The translations under genes and the position numbers were made by a program. From positions 172,501-236,500 of the forward strand of contig JACSYO010001521.1 in assembly GCA_016806645.1 (NCBI GenBank): a stretch of DNA of 64,000 nucleotides, in the 5' to 3' direction. Below the pieces are notes generated by a model, which saw nothing but the letters and a program-made list of their open reading frames with translations, made no database searches and had not been told where the DNA came from. Positions 1-12,304 of the stretch are shown here, piece after piece (the first letter of the stretch is position 1; every line of letters starts with the position of its first letter). The stretch comes from Ophiodon elongatus (lineage: Eukaryota; Chordata; Actinopteri; Perciformes; Hexagrammidae).

Positions 1-85
1 TATTACCCCTTCCCGGCTGTCCCCTTTGGGGAATGGACCGGTCCCTTGTCACCGACTGACATCTCTCCCATGGGTCTCTAATGGT

Positions 86-86
<1 letters not shown>

Positions 87-157
<71 letters not shown>
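87..157. repeat. (CA)n microsatellite
   Basis: An uninterrupted CA dinucleotide tract of about 35 units. It reads as TH repeats in translation, so open frames across it mean nothing. A GT tract follows 70 bp downstream, giving two complementary arms. Confidence 0.97.
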
Positions 158-159
<2 letters not shown>

Positions 160-228
160 GGATCCCAAAAGTCAAAGCTGTCAGACTATCCCTGGCCAAA
201 GACCAGAGGTATCCATGAGTGAGTGGTA

Positions 229-290
229 ATGTGTGTGTGCATGTATATGTGTGTGCATGTATATGTGTGTGTGCATGTATATGTGTGTGT

Positions 291-332
<42 letters not shown>
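229..332. repeat. compound (GT)n / GTGTGTGCATGTATAT microsatellite
   Basis: A short GT-rich motif with an interspersed CATGTATAT variant repeats several times before a pure GT run. It is complementary to the CA tract at 87-157. Confidence 0.95.
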
Positions 333-333
<1 letters not shown>

Positions 334-840
334 TAAATGTTGTCTAAATATGAGACAGCACCAGATGTGACATTTCTTGATCCCTCTGACACATTCTTAG
401 GGGCAGTGGACAGTTATTTTTTGGTAAAAATGAAAATATAAAAAAAGAAAGTAACACACTTTCTATTGTCCTTTGGCTGCTGCTGTGATTGGCAGAAGTC
501 CTCGGGCCACACCTCCACACCTGTTTGGGCTTGATGAGTGTGTCTATGATGGACATATGATGGACACATTTCCTCAAGCCATTATTGACAGATATTGTTA
601 TAATTATGTGATTTTTCTTTTTAGCAAATTCACCAACAGTTCCAATAAGCTAACTTTCCGATCTCGTTTTAGTTTTGGTTTTTAACTTCTTTGCTGCAGC
701 TTCAAAATCATCTTCTTGAATCTGGAAATAAATGTACAAAGGCACTTTGCATTTAGAACAGTGAAGACGCTGAGTAAGAATTACCAGCACTCGTATGAAA
801 AAGGTATTTCATAATAATGAGAGCTTGAACCTGAAATAAT
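333..840. other. unassigned sequence
   Basis: No recognisable gene or repeat. Short open frames here lack any family signature. Confidence 0.6.
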
Positions 841-2244
841 GGGTTCTCATAATTTGAAGATATAAAGATAATTTATTTAATTTATTTATATATATCTATA
901 TATAGCTCTACATATATAGATATCTATATATATATATAATAACTCATACATCTGAAATCTGGTCATTACAAATATAGATTAATGCAATATTAAATATGAT
1001 ATAGAATGTATAATTACAAGACAAACAGATGATTTAAATACATGAATCTTAGAGATTCAGACGTAATAATTATGAGATACAATTACCATAATTACAGAGA
1101 AACATTTTATAATTATATTTGACAAGAATTATGAAATACAAACGTCATAATTAAAAGACCAAGATTTCATCAAGACATACAAATACTATACTTATGAGAG
1201 ACTACTCTCATAACTACACTATACATTACTCATAATTACAATACAGAACTTGTATAACTACCAGGTATAGATTTGATCATAACACAAATAAATAAATATC
1301 ATAACTACAAATACCATTATTACAAAAGGCAAATCTCATAATTTCCACATACATATTACATAATTACAAGATAAAGATTATAAAATTACCAGATAAAAAT
1401 CTCATGAATATAAATTTCAAATAAATCACATTATAAAAAACTCCTGATCACAAAATGTTATAATGACAAACATGAATCCAATTCATTCAACTTTAGAATA
1501 CTTTAAAATGATGTGATATTGTCATAACAAATTAAAAGATTATATTTTTATCTATGCAATACAGAATTCATTAGATCTGATACGGATAACATTATTATGA
1601 TTATGATATGAATTTAAGAATTACAAGAATAACAAATGTCATCATCACAAGATAAAGATTTAATAATTATAAGATACAAATCTCACACGATACAGATTTA
1701 CATAATTACAATATTGACTATAATTTATGAATACAAAATCTCATAACTAGAAGATAAAAATATCATGCCTTCAAGACACACATCTTATAATTAAAAGATA
1801 CAGACAACATAATTATGCAATACAAATCTCATAACCGTGAGATAAAAATTCTAATTCTTTAATTACGGATCTCATATTTTCAAAAAACTAATTTTATAGT
1901 TACAAGATATAAATCTTATTGCAATATACATGTTTTTACAATAAAGAGAGCCATATTTCATAAGTAGAAAATACAGATTTCATAATTACAAGATACTGAT
2001 TTTATAATTATGTGATACAGAATTTATGATTATGGGATAGAGATTTTATGAGATACCAATCTCGAAATTACAAGATACAAATCTCATAGTCATACGATCC
2101 CGTTTCTATAGTAAAGCAATACAAATCTCAAACTTTTGAAATATATATCACAGTTCACAGTTCATAACCGCAAGATACGGATCTAATAATTAGACGATCC
2201 AAATCTCCAAATTATGCAATAAAAATCGCATAATCACAAGATAA
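841..2244. repeat. A+T-rich degenerate short-period satellite
   Basis: Roughly 1.4 kb in which phrases such as CATAATTACAAGATACA and ATCTCATAATT recur at irregular spacing of about 20-24 bp with much divergence. The same phrases reappear at 4739-4910, on the far side of the LTR-like element, so the array was probably continuous before that insertion. No coding content. The unit is too degraded to fix its exact length by eye. Confidence 0.7.
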
Positions 2245-2314
2245 TGTCACAGTTCAGCTTCCCTTCTCTTCTGCCATTCTACCTCTCACTCACCTCATCA
2301 GTTCATTTGGTGCA

Positions 2315-3345
2315 CACCCACCCTGTCAGCTCCATCACACCCACCCTGTCAGCTCCATCACACCCACCCTGTCAGCTCCATCACACCCACCCTGTCAGCT
2401 CCATCACACCCACCCTGTCAGCTCAGTCACACCCACCCTGTCAGCTCCATCACACCCACCCTGTCAGCTCAGTCACACCCACCCTGTCAGCTCCATCACA
2501 CCCACCCTGTCAGCTCCATCACACCCACCCTGTCAGCTCCATCACACCCACCCTGTCAGCTCAGTCACACCCACCCTGTCAGCTCCATCACACCCACCCT
2601 GTCAGCTCAGTCACACCCACCCTGTCAGCTCCATCACACCCACCCTGTCAGCTCCATCACACCCACCCTGTCAGCTCAGTCACACCCACCCTGTCAGCTC
2701 CATCACACCCACCCTGTCAGCTCAGTCACACCCACCCTGTCAGCTCCATCACACCCACCCTGTCAGCTCCATCACACCCACCCTGTCAGCTCCATCACAC
2801 CCACCCTGTCAGCTCAGTCACACCCACCCTGTCAGCTCCGTCACACCCACCCTGTCAGCTCCATCACACCCACCCTGTCAGCTCCACACCCACCCTGTCA
2901 GCTCATCACACCCACCCTGTCAGCTCCATCACACCCACCCTGTCAGCTCCATCACACCCACCCTGTCAGCTCCATCACACCCACCCTGTCAGCTCAGTCA
3001 CACCCACCCTGTCAGCTCCATCACACCCACCCTGTCAGCTCAGTCACACCCACCCTGTCAGCTCCATCACACCCACCCTGTCAGCTCCATCACACCCACC
3101 CTGTCAGCTCCATCACACCCACCCTGTCAGCTCATCACACCCACCCTGTCAGCTCCATCACACACCCTGTCAGCTCAGTCACACCCACCCTGTCAGCTCC
3201 GTCACACCCACCCTGTCAGCTCCATCACACCCACCCTGTCAGCTCAGTCACACCCACCCTGTCAGCTCCATCACACCCACCCCCTCAGCTCAGTCACACC
3301 CACCCTGTCAGCTCCATCACACCCACCCTGTCAGCTCAGTCACTC
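2315..3345. repeat. 23-bp minisatellite
   Basis: More than forty tandem copies of a 23-bp unit containing CACACCCACCCTGTCAGCTC, with a CCAT/CAGT alternation between neighbours and a few units missing 2-5 bp. The long open frame across it exists only because every unit lacks stops. Confidence 0.95.
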
Positions 3346-3955
3346 TCACCTGTTGGTCACACCCACCCAGCTCCATCACTCTCACCTGTTGGTCACACCC
3401 ACCCAGCTCCATCACTCTCACCTGTTGGTCACACCCACCCAGCTCCATCACTCTCACCTGTTGGTCACACCCACCCTGTCAGCTCAGTCACACCCAGCCT
3501 GTCAGCTCCATCACTCTCACCTGTTGGTCACACCCACCCAGCTCCATCACTCTCACCTGTTGGTCACACCCACCCTGTGAGCGCCATCACTCTCACCTGT
3601 TGGTCACACCCACCCTGTCAGCTCCATCACTCTCACCTGTTGGTCACACCCACCCTGTCAGCTCCATCACTCTCACCTGTTGGTCACACCCACCCTGTGA
3701 GCTCCATCACTCTCACCTGTTGGTCACACCCACTCAGCTCCATCAATCTCACCTGTTGGTCACACCCACCCTGTGAACTCCATCACTCTCACATGTTGGT
3801 CACACCCACCCAGCTCCATCACTCTCACCTGTTGGTCACACCCACCCTGTCAGCTCCATCACTCTCACCTGTTGGTCACACCCACCCTGTCAGCTCCATC
3901 ACTCTCACCTGTTGGTCACACCCACCCTGTCAGCTCCATCACTCTCACCTGTCCA
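3338..3955. repeat. 40-bp minisatellite derived from the 23-bp unit
   Basis: The 23-bp unit is joined to CTCTCACCTGTTGGTCA to make a higher-order unit of 40 bp, exact between 3601, 3641 and 3681. Some copies lack the CTGTC segment and are shorter. The array ends shortly before the TATA box at 3980. Confidence 0.93.
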
Positions 3956-3979
3956 CTCTGCTGCTCCTCCTCCCTCCGG

Positions 3980-3987
3980 TATATAAG
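3980..3987 (+). promoter_or_regulatory. TATA box of the LTR-like element
   Basis: TATATAAG lies between the two minisatellite blocks, where an LTR promoter would sit. That it works as a promoter is inference. Confidence 0.4.
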
Positions 3988-4050
3988 CCTTTGCTTCACA
4001 TACATTCACTGCCAGATCGTTCTCCATGTTTCAACAGACCTTCCAGCACT

Positions 4051-4592
4051 TTTTCTTTGCCTGTTAGGACTTCTCCACCTTGCCTCTGCCCTGGTACGAC
4101 CCTGTCCGTTAGGACTTCTCCACCTTGCCTCTGGCCCGGTACGACCCTGTCTGTTAGGACTTCTCCACCTTGCCTCTGGCCCGGTACGACCCTGTCTGTT
4201 AGGACTTCTCCACCTTGCCTCTGGCCCGGTACGACCCTGTCTGTTAGGACTTCTCCACCTTGCCTCTGCCCTGGTACGACCCTGTCCGTTAGGACTTCTC
4301 CACCTTGCCTCTGGCCCGGTACGACCCTGTCTGTTAGGACTTCTCCACCTTGCCTCTGCCCTGGTACGACCCTGTCCGTTAGGACTTCTCCACCTTGCCT
4401 CTGGCCCGGTACGACCCTGTCTGTTAGGACTTCTCCACCTTGCCTCTGGCCCGGTACGACCCTGTCTGTTAGGACTTCTCCACCTTGCCTCTGGCCCGGT
4501 ACGACCCTGTCTGTTAGGACTTCTCCACCTTGCCTCTGGCCCGGTACGACCCTGTCTGTTAGGACTTCTCCACCTTGCCTCTGGCCCGGTAA
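4051..4592. repeat. 45-bp minisatellite
   Basis: About twelve tandem copies with an exact 45-bp period. Each contains GTTAGGACTTCTCCACC and a GGTACGACCCTGTC phrase. Two sub-types alternate (CTCTGGCCCGG and CTCTGCCCTGG). Because 45 is divisible by three, both strands stay open and produce a false repeated protein. Confidence 0.96.
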
Positions 4593-4738
4593 CCGCCATT
4601 TTCTTCTCCCCCCGACCCGAGATTCCTGCCTTCTTCCCTGACTGTTTCCTGTGGTGTGTTTCGCCTAAAAGCTTTGCTCTCCACTCACTATTCCGTCTCG
4701 TCGTATTGCGTCTTGGTCCTTACCACCCCCCCGTTACA

Positions 4739-4910
4739 GATATCATAAATAAAGGATATCATGATTACAACATACAGATCTACCGTCATCATGATTACAA
4801 TATTGAAATATCTTTATGACAAGATACATATTACAAATCCCATACTTAAAATACACGTCATTTTTAAAAGTTTTTATAAATATAAGATAGAGATCTCATA
4901 ACTGTGGTAT
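4739..4910. repeat. continuation of the A+T-rich degenerate satellite
   Basis: ATCATGATTACAA, AAGATACA and AGATCTCATAAC phrases match the array at 841-2244, which suggests the LTR-like element was inserted into one array. Confidence 0.6.
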
Positions 4911-5589
4911 AATGTGTAACTGTACTACAAGTACTTCTGATGCTATTTATGGTACTTTTGATAATACTACATTAGCTGCTACTAGTATTACTACTGCATA
5001 ATACTGGAAAATGTCAAAACTTTGAAAAAGAACATTTTGAGACACTTCCTGGCCTTTTTTGTGGTTTATGTGCTGATGTACATTCCTGCTGTCCAGGAAG
5101 TACTCTTGAATTTGGTAAAATGTATGACCCTGATTCTTTAGGGTGTACAAAACATTTAGTGTTTTAGCTTTTAATATGAGCCTAATGTAAGGTAAACTGC
5201 CTAAAATGACGCAAGTTGCCCCTCCTCAAAGTATGCAAGAAACAAAGACAGGATCTTTTCATACTTCAAACATCAGTTTTATAAGCAACTGCTGTGTTAA
5301 CAGGGTTCAGAGTCAAAAGACATGTTCTCCTATGAACTCCGGACATTGACCTTTACACACATGTAGCACACAACAGGGAATTGTCAATGTCAGTCGCAAG
5401 TTCTCAGCAATGGGGAATACTGGTTGGTTTAGACGACGCGCCGCGCCGGAGGCGCAGATTACACCGCAGTCACGAAGCAGGTTCCTAATGTGGTCATAGA
5501 CAACCAAGTCTTGCTCCTCCTTGAATTTGCAACCCAGTCGCCAGATATGTTGAATGTCGATTTTTCTAAACTAATTTCTTTCATTTTCA
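4911..5589. other. unassigned sequence
   Basis: Nothing recognisable apart from a short GC-rich patch near 5434-5460 (GACGCGCCGCGCCGGAGGCG). Confidence 0.5.
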
Positions 5590-5920
5590 TTTCATTTTGT
5601 GTTTCATATAAGCTTGCAATCACACTTGCAGAAAGGCACAATGTCACATGTTTAACGTCGATGTTAAAATAATAACGTAACGCAACAAAAGTAACGACCA
5701 TGATTAAATACCAACTGCTCCTAGTGGACTTTCTTACATAACTTTACCTACCAAGCGTTCAGTCAACGTTTACTTTTGGTATCATACAGGACATGAACTG
5801 CTGTCTCCTGGGTGAAAGTCTGTTTGAACTATCCACCACCCTCCTTCCTGCCCTTAGTAGACTTCATCGCTTGCGTTACTCATTATTATTCCATGTTACT
5901 TTCATTGCACAAAATAACAA
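5590..5920 (+). repeat. unclassified dispersed repeat, copy 1
   Basis: The segment with GAAAGGCACAATGTCACATG and TTAAAATAATAACG recurs at 8185-8320. The segment with ACAGGACATGAAC and TCTCCTGGGTGAAAGT recurs at 20698-21010. The three pieces look like overlapping parts of one family. No coding capacity is visible. Confidence 0.6.
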
Positions 5921-6434
5921 TTGCTTGATATACTTCGCTGCTCTGACCGAATGCCAAAACATCGATGTTCAACGTGTCCATGGTTTGCAGAAACGTACAG
6001 TGGCAAAAAAAAACTTCTGGTGACTGGGCTGGAATTTCTCTGAGGAGTTTGATCTCTGCCCTTACCGACAGAAGCTCCTGAATCTCATTGTCTCTCGTTA
6101 GCCATTTTCATTGGCATCTCCTTGCTTCCAGCCGTATGGAATTGACGCCAACATGCCTACTCTCGCTATCAATTCTGCTGACAATTGCTAGTCGTATTCA
6201 CATATAGGCTCAGTCTCACATTACACAGACGTTGTACTCGGGAGCTGGTGGGGTAAAGTCTGAATGATTCGGACATTTGCGTTTTCACACACACAGCTCC
6301 TCCAGGTAATGTCTGGATACGTTCAAGTTTGCAGCGCATGTATGAAAGGGGCTGAAGTCAGTTGGTTCAATAAAGCAGGCTTCAGTCTGAAGAATTCAAC
6401 ACTAAGCAATCAATGTCCCAATGTCTCTGAGACA

Positions 6435-6435
<1 letters not shown>
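5921..6435. other. unassigned sequence
   Basis: No gene or known repeat seen before the CA tract. Confidence 0.5.
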
Positions 6436-6502
<67 letters not shown>

Positions 6503-6520
6503 CACTCACACTCACTCACA

Positions 6521-6590
<70 letters not shown>
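6436..6590. repeat. (CA)n microsatellite with CTCACA interruptions
   Basis: A 155-bp CA tract with a short interrupted CTCACACTCAC block near its middle. Confidence 0.97.
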
Positions 6591-6592
<2 letters not shown>

Positions 6593-6982
6593 TAAACAAA
6601 TACGTTTTCCAAGTGCCTGTATCTAATCCATGTTTCAGACAGGTTGTGTTTGCTGAGGATGAGGCAGTCTGTTGACTGGCCTGTGGGATGTTGATACCGG
6701 CCCAATTGCATTCGCCTCTTCATCCTCTCTTCCCCCTCTTCCTCTGTCTCTCCCTATCGTTCCGACTACTCTTTCTCTCTGCTCTGTCTACACACCTCAC
6801 CATAAAGAAGTGAGAAAGGGATAAAATAGGAGGAAAGAGCATCATATGATGAAACAGGAGGATGGACATGGGATGGTTTCAGTTATTTTTCTTTGTTGCT
6901 TGTGTTTGTGAGTTTCTGCTTTTGGCTGTGATAATGTTCAAGATCTTTGGGCGGACTTGGAAGAGAATTTCTGGATTCAGGA
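6591..6982. other. unassigned sequence
   Basis: A pyrimidine-rich patch near 6715-6790, otherwise nothing recognisable. Confidence 0.5.
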
Positions 6983-7952
6983 AGTTATAATAAAAATCAA
7001 TTTAATAAAAGTTGGTAATACAGTGCATAATTCTCAGCTGAGTGATCAATTCTCAGCTGAGGGATCCCAAGCCAACAGCGGTCCACAGACTTTACTGTCT
7101 ACGCGTATTGACCTAAGAACCTCGAACTGACCAATACATTTGATAATATAGTCCAGTAAAAATGTGCATCGTCGCCTCTCATTGGCTCAGTTTTCCAGCA
7201 TGGATTTGGTAAAAGGGGGACCGGAGAGTGTGCTTGAATTATCGGGGTATCACACTACTCAGCCTCCCGGGGAAAGTGTATGCTAGGGTGCTGGAAAGGA
7301 GGATCCGACCGATTGTCGAACCTCGGATTGAAGAGGAGCAGTGCGGATTCCGTCCCGCTCGTGGAACAGTGGACCAGCTCTTTACCCTCGCAAGACTACT
7401 GGAGGGGTTCTGGGAGTTTGCCCAACCAGTCTACATGTGTTTTGTGGACTTGGAGAAGGCCTTCGACCGGGTCCCTCGGGGGTTCTTGTGGGGGGTGCTA
7501 CAGGAGTATGGGGTGCCGGACCCGTTACAACGGGCCATCCGGTCTCTGTACGACTGCAGTAGGAACTGTGTTCGTATTCTCGGCAAGAATCGATGATTTT
7601 GGTTGGTTTAAAGCCAGTGCATCGCCTCCTCCAGGCTTACCGGCACATGATGTCATCTCTCCTCCCTCTCGTAAAGTTGAGCGCATCAACCCCCTCATGA
7701 GGAGATGCTTATCAGTTCTTGGTGTTGATGTTAGTGGCCTCAGTCTCTTCATCCCCCTCTCCTATAAACATTCCTTACATACCTGTACTTAGTCTAAGTA
7801 AGAAACTCAATGTGGCTTTCTGCTATGTTACGCATACACCTTGTCATAAGGCTCGCTATTCCTTATTAATTATCCTTTTTAAGTATCATAATTTATACAT
7901 AGACATTCCTTATTTACAAGTGTAAGTCATATTATATTATTACAACCTAACA
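6983..7952 (+). mobile_element. fragment of a DIRS-like 3' non-coding region, interrupted by a LINE piece
   Basis: This stretch matches, in opposite orientation, the 3' end of the DIRS-like element at about 34950-35570. Shared landmarks are AGTTATAATAAA, ACTGACCA.TACATT, GTGCATCGTCGCCTCTCATT, GATGTCATCTCTCC and a long block from AGTAAGAAACTCAATGTGGC to ATTACAACCTAAC. The order is conserved. A LINE reverse-transcriptase fragment (7210-7592) separates the first half from the second. The upstream recombinase gene is absent, so this is a 5'-truncated copy. Confidence 0.72.
7210..7592 (+). pseudogene. non-LTR reverse transcriptase fragment
   Basis: A 122-residue open stretch carries the start of a LINE reverse-transcriptase domain: NYRGITLLSLPGKVYARVLE, then EEQCGFRPARGTVDQLFTL, then motif A (FVDLEKAFDRVPR). 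It stops before motif B and the YADD box, so it cannot be active. The type is the abundant teleost LINE whose copies end in GGATGG units. Other pieces in the window are at 19307-19531, 29346-29604 with 30869-31265, and 39915-40125. It sits inside the DIRS-like 3' fragment, so it arrived later or was captured by rearrangement. The LINE clade is not assigned. Confidence 0.88.
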
Positions 7953-8184
7953 GCTGCTTAATGCCATGCTTTATGCTGAAAGAATTAAAATGGACAGTGT
8001 TGTCGTTCTTTTTAGCCTCGAGGTACCCAGTGTTTGGACTTCAACTTTTTCCTAAAAAATGGACAGGTGCTTCAAACTTAGACTGAAATAAGGTACGGTG
8101 GGTAATGATGTTGGATAATTATGTATGTTCATTCCAACCCAGTTGCAAGCAAAAAGTTTGTGATTGTACATTTCCGTCTATGTC

Positions 8185-8320
8185 CAAAAAGACATTTCAT
8201 AAATCTGTTTCATATCAGGCTTGCAGAAAGGCACAATGTCACATGTTTAACATTGTGAAAAAACACTTAGAGTAAAAAATCGTGGTTTTGTGTTAAAATA
8301 ATAACGCAATCTAGCAACCA
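8185..8320 (+). repeat. unclassified dispersed repeat, copy 2
   Basis: GCTTGCAGAAAGGCACAATG and TTAAAATAATAACGCAA match copy 1 at about 5610-5690. This copy has about 40 extra bases between the two blocks. Confidence 0.6.
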
Positions 8321-9158
8321 CAGGAGGCTGGTCTATAGAGGCAGAGGTGGTCGCAGGAAGATCAAGATATAAAAAAGCCATTGGTTGAAATACTGTATCA
8401 GTATACAGTATCAGTATATAAATGTAATTTATGGCGCTGAAGGATGGAGAATGCCGGCAAGCAGGCGAGGAAATTGTTTCACTAAATGTCTACAAATATG
8501 GGTTGATGCAGAATATTTAGTTAGAAAAAAATATGTTGTGAATTTTAGAAATGTTTACAGCTTTCTTTTTTCAATAAATTTGGACCTTTGCACTTTACAA
8601 CACGTTGCATTTTTTGGACATGTTTGGATCATAGAAGTCAGAAACAACACAGCCATTACAGAAATCTAATTCTACAGTTAGGGTAATACTAATAATATAA
8701 GTGTAGCCTGATTTTTAACTGCAACTTTGCATAAATACCGAATGATTAGAAATGCAAAAAAGAAGAAGAAAAGCTGAAAGCATTCAAATGTTTTGAACTG
8801 TTCGGTACAGCTCTAACACAACTATGAAACACATTACCCTGGCTGACAGTCCTTGCTGGATGTCATCACTTTCTCCCTCATTTGGTGGACATATCCCACA
8901 AACAGATGTCTGTCGGCGAGTCTCATCTCTGACTACTGATCGGGTGGTCCTTGTCCTCCTCCACCTGTTTCCCTATTATTCCTTTTTTGCATAAAATTTA
9001 ATATCAAACCAGTTTGTTTTTTTACCTGAGCCGCAGTCAGTATCTCAGGGGACACAATGCACTGCCTCTGTTTTTACAGACTAAGCCCCCTCCTTTTTTT
9101 TCATTATCACAAAAAAGTGTGCCTTTTCTGCCTCCCGCTATTCTCTCAATTTCTTCAG

Positions 9159-9163
<5 letters not shown>
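8321..9163. other. unassigned sequence
   Basis: A 94-codon open frame at 8385-8669 has no recognisable motif, and its base composition matches the surroundings. I do not call it a gene. Confidence 0.5.

Positions 9164-9218
<55 letters not shown>
9164..9218. repeat. (AT)n microsatellite
   Basis: A pure AT run of about 27 units. Confidence 0.97.
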
Positions 9219-9220
<2 letters not shown>

Positions 9221-12200
9221 TCTACAATAACTTATCACTCTGATAACCCTTGAGACAAACATATGTGTCCTTATACAGAGAAATGGGGGCGTGGCAGATT
9301 GCAAATAGCGGGCAAGCGCCTGTCAATTTAGAATTATTTTGATTTACTAACATCGGCACGGTTGCACATGTCATGAATCTGCATGAATTTTGTTTGTGCA
9401 TTTATTTTCTGCTCAAAGTAAGAACATTTCTACACAATAATATTACTGTAATCATGTTCTCACAGTTTGTTATTATCAACCATTAACACACATACAAAAT
9501 CATTCACAAGTGGGTTTAAATAGATATGTTCAAAGCTCATGAAGACACATTCAGAATTATGATTACAACTACGTTACATTTTGTTTAAGCCGTTCATTAT
9601 CAGTTACAGATGATTGATGATGATTTATAGTTGCTGACAAATTCATATTCATGAAAGTTCAAATTAACAATGTGTGTGTTACAAATCATTCCTTAATTCT
9701 ATTTACGCTGCATATTAATACAAAAAGGAGGTTTAGAGTAAGGTGTTACTTTTGTCACTAAAATCATTAAGATAATTTTTTTATTGTACTCTTGGAATGA
9801 TTATACCCTGGAAACATAAACCACTGCTTTTTTTCAGACAATGTAAATGTTCTGTCCAATACATGCCACAGTTGCTCAAAGGTGTATCATGAATATAATT
9901 TCCATTATGAGAGAATTCTGATGCTATGCTAAATTAATAAACTTTGTTTATATATTAAACACCTTGTGGTTGTTAACGGTAGCAGAGAATCAAAGTCACA
10001 TTGTGCTACTATTCCTCTATCATTATTAGATTTTAAAAATGACATAAGAAATAAAAGTTCCAACCGTATTAACTAGTTTCTTGGAAACCTTTCTCACAAA
10101 TGCATATTAGGTCATACTGTTTGGAAAAGCCTAGAAATCAATTCTTAACAACATAAAGTGAGATCACTGTTATGTCCTCAGTCCTCCATTACTTACTACA
10201 CGTTACTAGATATGGTAGATGTAAGAGCCCCTGCTTTTTAATATTTCAAACACTGTTTGAAGATACTCAAAACCAGTTTTGACAGAATAACCCCCTGAGC
10301 CCTTGAGAAAAAAGTATCAGGTGGACAAGTCAAATTCTTTCATTTACAATGCATATTTATAAAACCAATTTTTTACCAGTGTACTTTAGGAGGTTCAGAT
10401 TTTCTAAGACTGCAGGGCACAAAAGAGGGCTCCACACTGTTAGGCTCCAAGTAAATACTTTGCCTGAGGAAGATCTTGTAGATTGAAATGTTGACCTGAG
10501 AGAGAAAGATAAATATAGTATTTATTTGGTGCCTGGCAGAGTGCAGATCTCTTTCATGCCCTTCAGTTAAGTATCTTTGCCTGGATGTGCGCACACTCGG
10601 CCCCTCTTCAGGTTTTCTAAGAACCACAAAAGCCTGAGAAAATAATGTATCAATAATATGTGTTACAGACTCCTCTTTCCAAGCGCCTTATGGTGATTTT
10701 AAAGTAAGGTGCTCCAGGCAGTATAAACAGTGTAGAAAAGCTGGGTTTCAGATAGACGGGCATGAATGTAAAATGTGTTGTTTACTTGGCTAAAGTGAAT
10801 TGGAATGGTGGGCCCACTGTGCAGCCATCACTTCAGGCAGAAGGTGTAAGGCAGACAAGGAATTAGGCAGCGGACAACTGTATCGTGTTGGAAAAGTGTC
10901 GGCCAAAAAACAGTGGAGGCAAGAAACTCCTGCAAGCTGGAAGATTTAGTCGACTAAAAGCTTTGAAGTTTATTCTATTTTATGCACCTTCTACCAATGT
11001 TTTCATCATTTCGGTCTACCATGCTGCAGCAGATAACGGATAAGGCCTAACCTACCTGGTTACTGTAAATTGTTCTTTACATTGTTTCTTTCATTTTTGG
11101 TTTGTTGGTGAAAAGATGTATGCTGATATATTTTGGATGTATTTTAATTAACTCTGGCAAATTACATTTATATTTATATATAATACTCTGTGAGCACCAG
11201 AAGAGGTGTTAGAGGCAGTGATGCTCAGCCGGATAAACCAGCTAACTGTAAATTTACTACTATAAACAGGGACACCACTTTTCATGTATTACATACACAA
11301 GAAAAGCTAACAAAAAATATTTTTACATCCCATATTGAGAAATTTCAAATCTTTCAAATGATTATTATATGAACAGCACATTGTGACATTTTGTAAGAAG
11401 CTGTCAGATGAAATTTGGTTGGTATGGCTGATTAGTGGGCACTCGTTGTTTTTACTGATCATTCCTGAGTATATTACTATTTCAGTGTTTTTGGGAGATT
11501 TATATTATCATGGGTGTACCAAAATATGTTCAGAAGTAAAACGCCAAAAATCAGTCAACATATGAACAGTAAACATAACCAAAACATGGAGACCGCCTGA
11601 GTATAGTTTCATGAATTGAAGTATATCTGTATTTTAGTGTATCAAATATACACTCAGTTGTAGTAAAGAGTAGTAGAGGACATTCAGTTGCATTATTATT
11701 CATGGGATCTTGGATATACTGGTGATCCTTTGACATTTAGATTATAACTAGGCATCTCCATTTGCCCTGGAATAGTAAAATAAATGGTTTTACTTGCAAT
11801 AGATTAATTTTCCTTTAGTTCTTACCTTTCAAAGGAGACCAGAAGTTTGCATATGAACCTTGTGCATAGGAGCTAATTCTGATTCATTTTGGGTATGTTG
11901 TTTTAGTCTTTTCCTTTCTGAGGGTTAGGTTCAGGGCTTAAGAAGTTAAATGGCTTACGAGGCAGATATTTCTGTTTTAATTATCGTTAGTGGGCAACTT
12001 TTAAGTAGTCATTCTCACTGATGTGGAGTTGCTTCCTGTGGCATCCAATGGGGCAAAGGAAACAAAGATAAAGTGAGGAGGCCCTGGAGAAGAAGAACAG
12101 TCGACAGAGGGTGAACAGGGACAGGGTGAAGAAACAGAGGCAAAGTTTCAAACATTGGCTGATGACTGAATGTGAAACAATTATAGCAAAGATTTGGGTT

Positions 12201-12304
12201 GAGTGGTGAAGAGGCGATCCTATTAGGGCTTTCAGGAGAAACATGTCATTTCATCGACAGTGACAGTGACACCGGATGTCATTTTAATTGACACTATGCC
12301 ATTG
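9219..12304. other. A+T-rich sequence, no feature recognised
   Basis: About 3 kb without a supported gene. The segment 10440-10630 has a GAGGAAGATCTTGTAGATTGAA phrase that looks like a dispersed-repeat tail, but there is no second copy in the window to compare it with. Confidence 0.5.

Larger units (their letters stand above)
2245..4738 (+). mobile_element. solo LTR-like element carrying two expanded minisatellites
   Basis: The block starts TGTCACAG and ends CCGTTACA, giving the TG...CA ends usual for LTRs. It lies inside the A+T-rich satellite, with GATAA on the left and GATAT on the right, a possible 4-of-5 bp target duplication. A TATATAAG box is at 3980-3987. Upstream of it, where a U3 region would be, is a 23-bp then 40-bp minisatellite. 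Downstream is a 45-bp minisatellite. No gag or pol is present. Two other pieces in the window (32128-32347 and 41678-42000) share the TG...ACA end and a CATTTGGGTCC-like phrase near it. A non-autonomous element of another class is possible. Confidence 0.55.

Noticed and set aside
2315..3345. CRISPR-like array
   Set aside because: The 23-bp units are contiguous with no unique spacers, and the host is a eukaryote.
2244..4819. Long repetitive open frames resembling a proline/histidine-rich protein, on both strands
   Set aside because: They arise because minisatellite units lack stop codons. The frames change freely between the 23-, 40- and 45-bp blocks, and there is no non-repetitive coding sequence.
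6264..6723. TH- and CV-repeat open frames over CA/GT tracts (also near 16978, 27863, 42414 and others)
   Set aside because: These are direct translations of dinucleotide repeats.
10440..10630. Penelope-like or ribozyme-bearing repeat tail
   Set aside because: A GAAGATCTTGTAGATTGAA phrase is suggestive, but I could not build a catalytic core or find a second copy.
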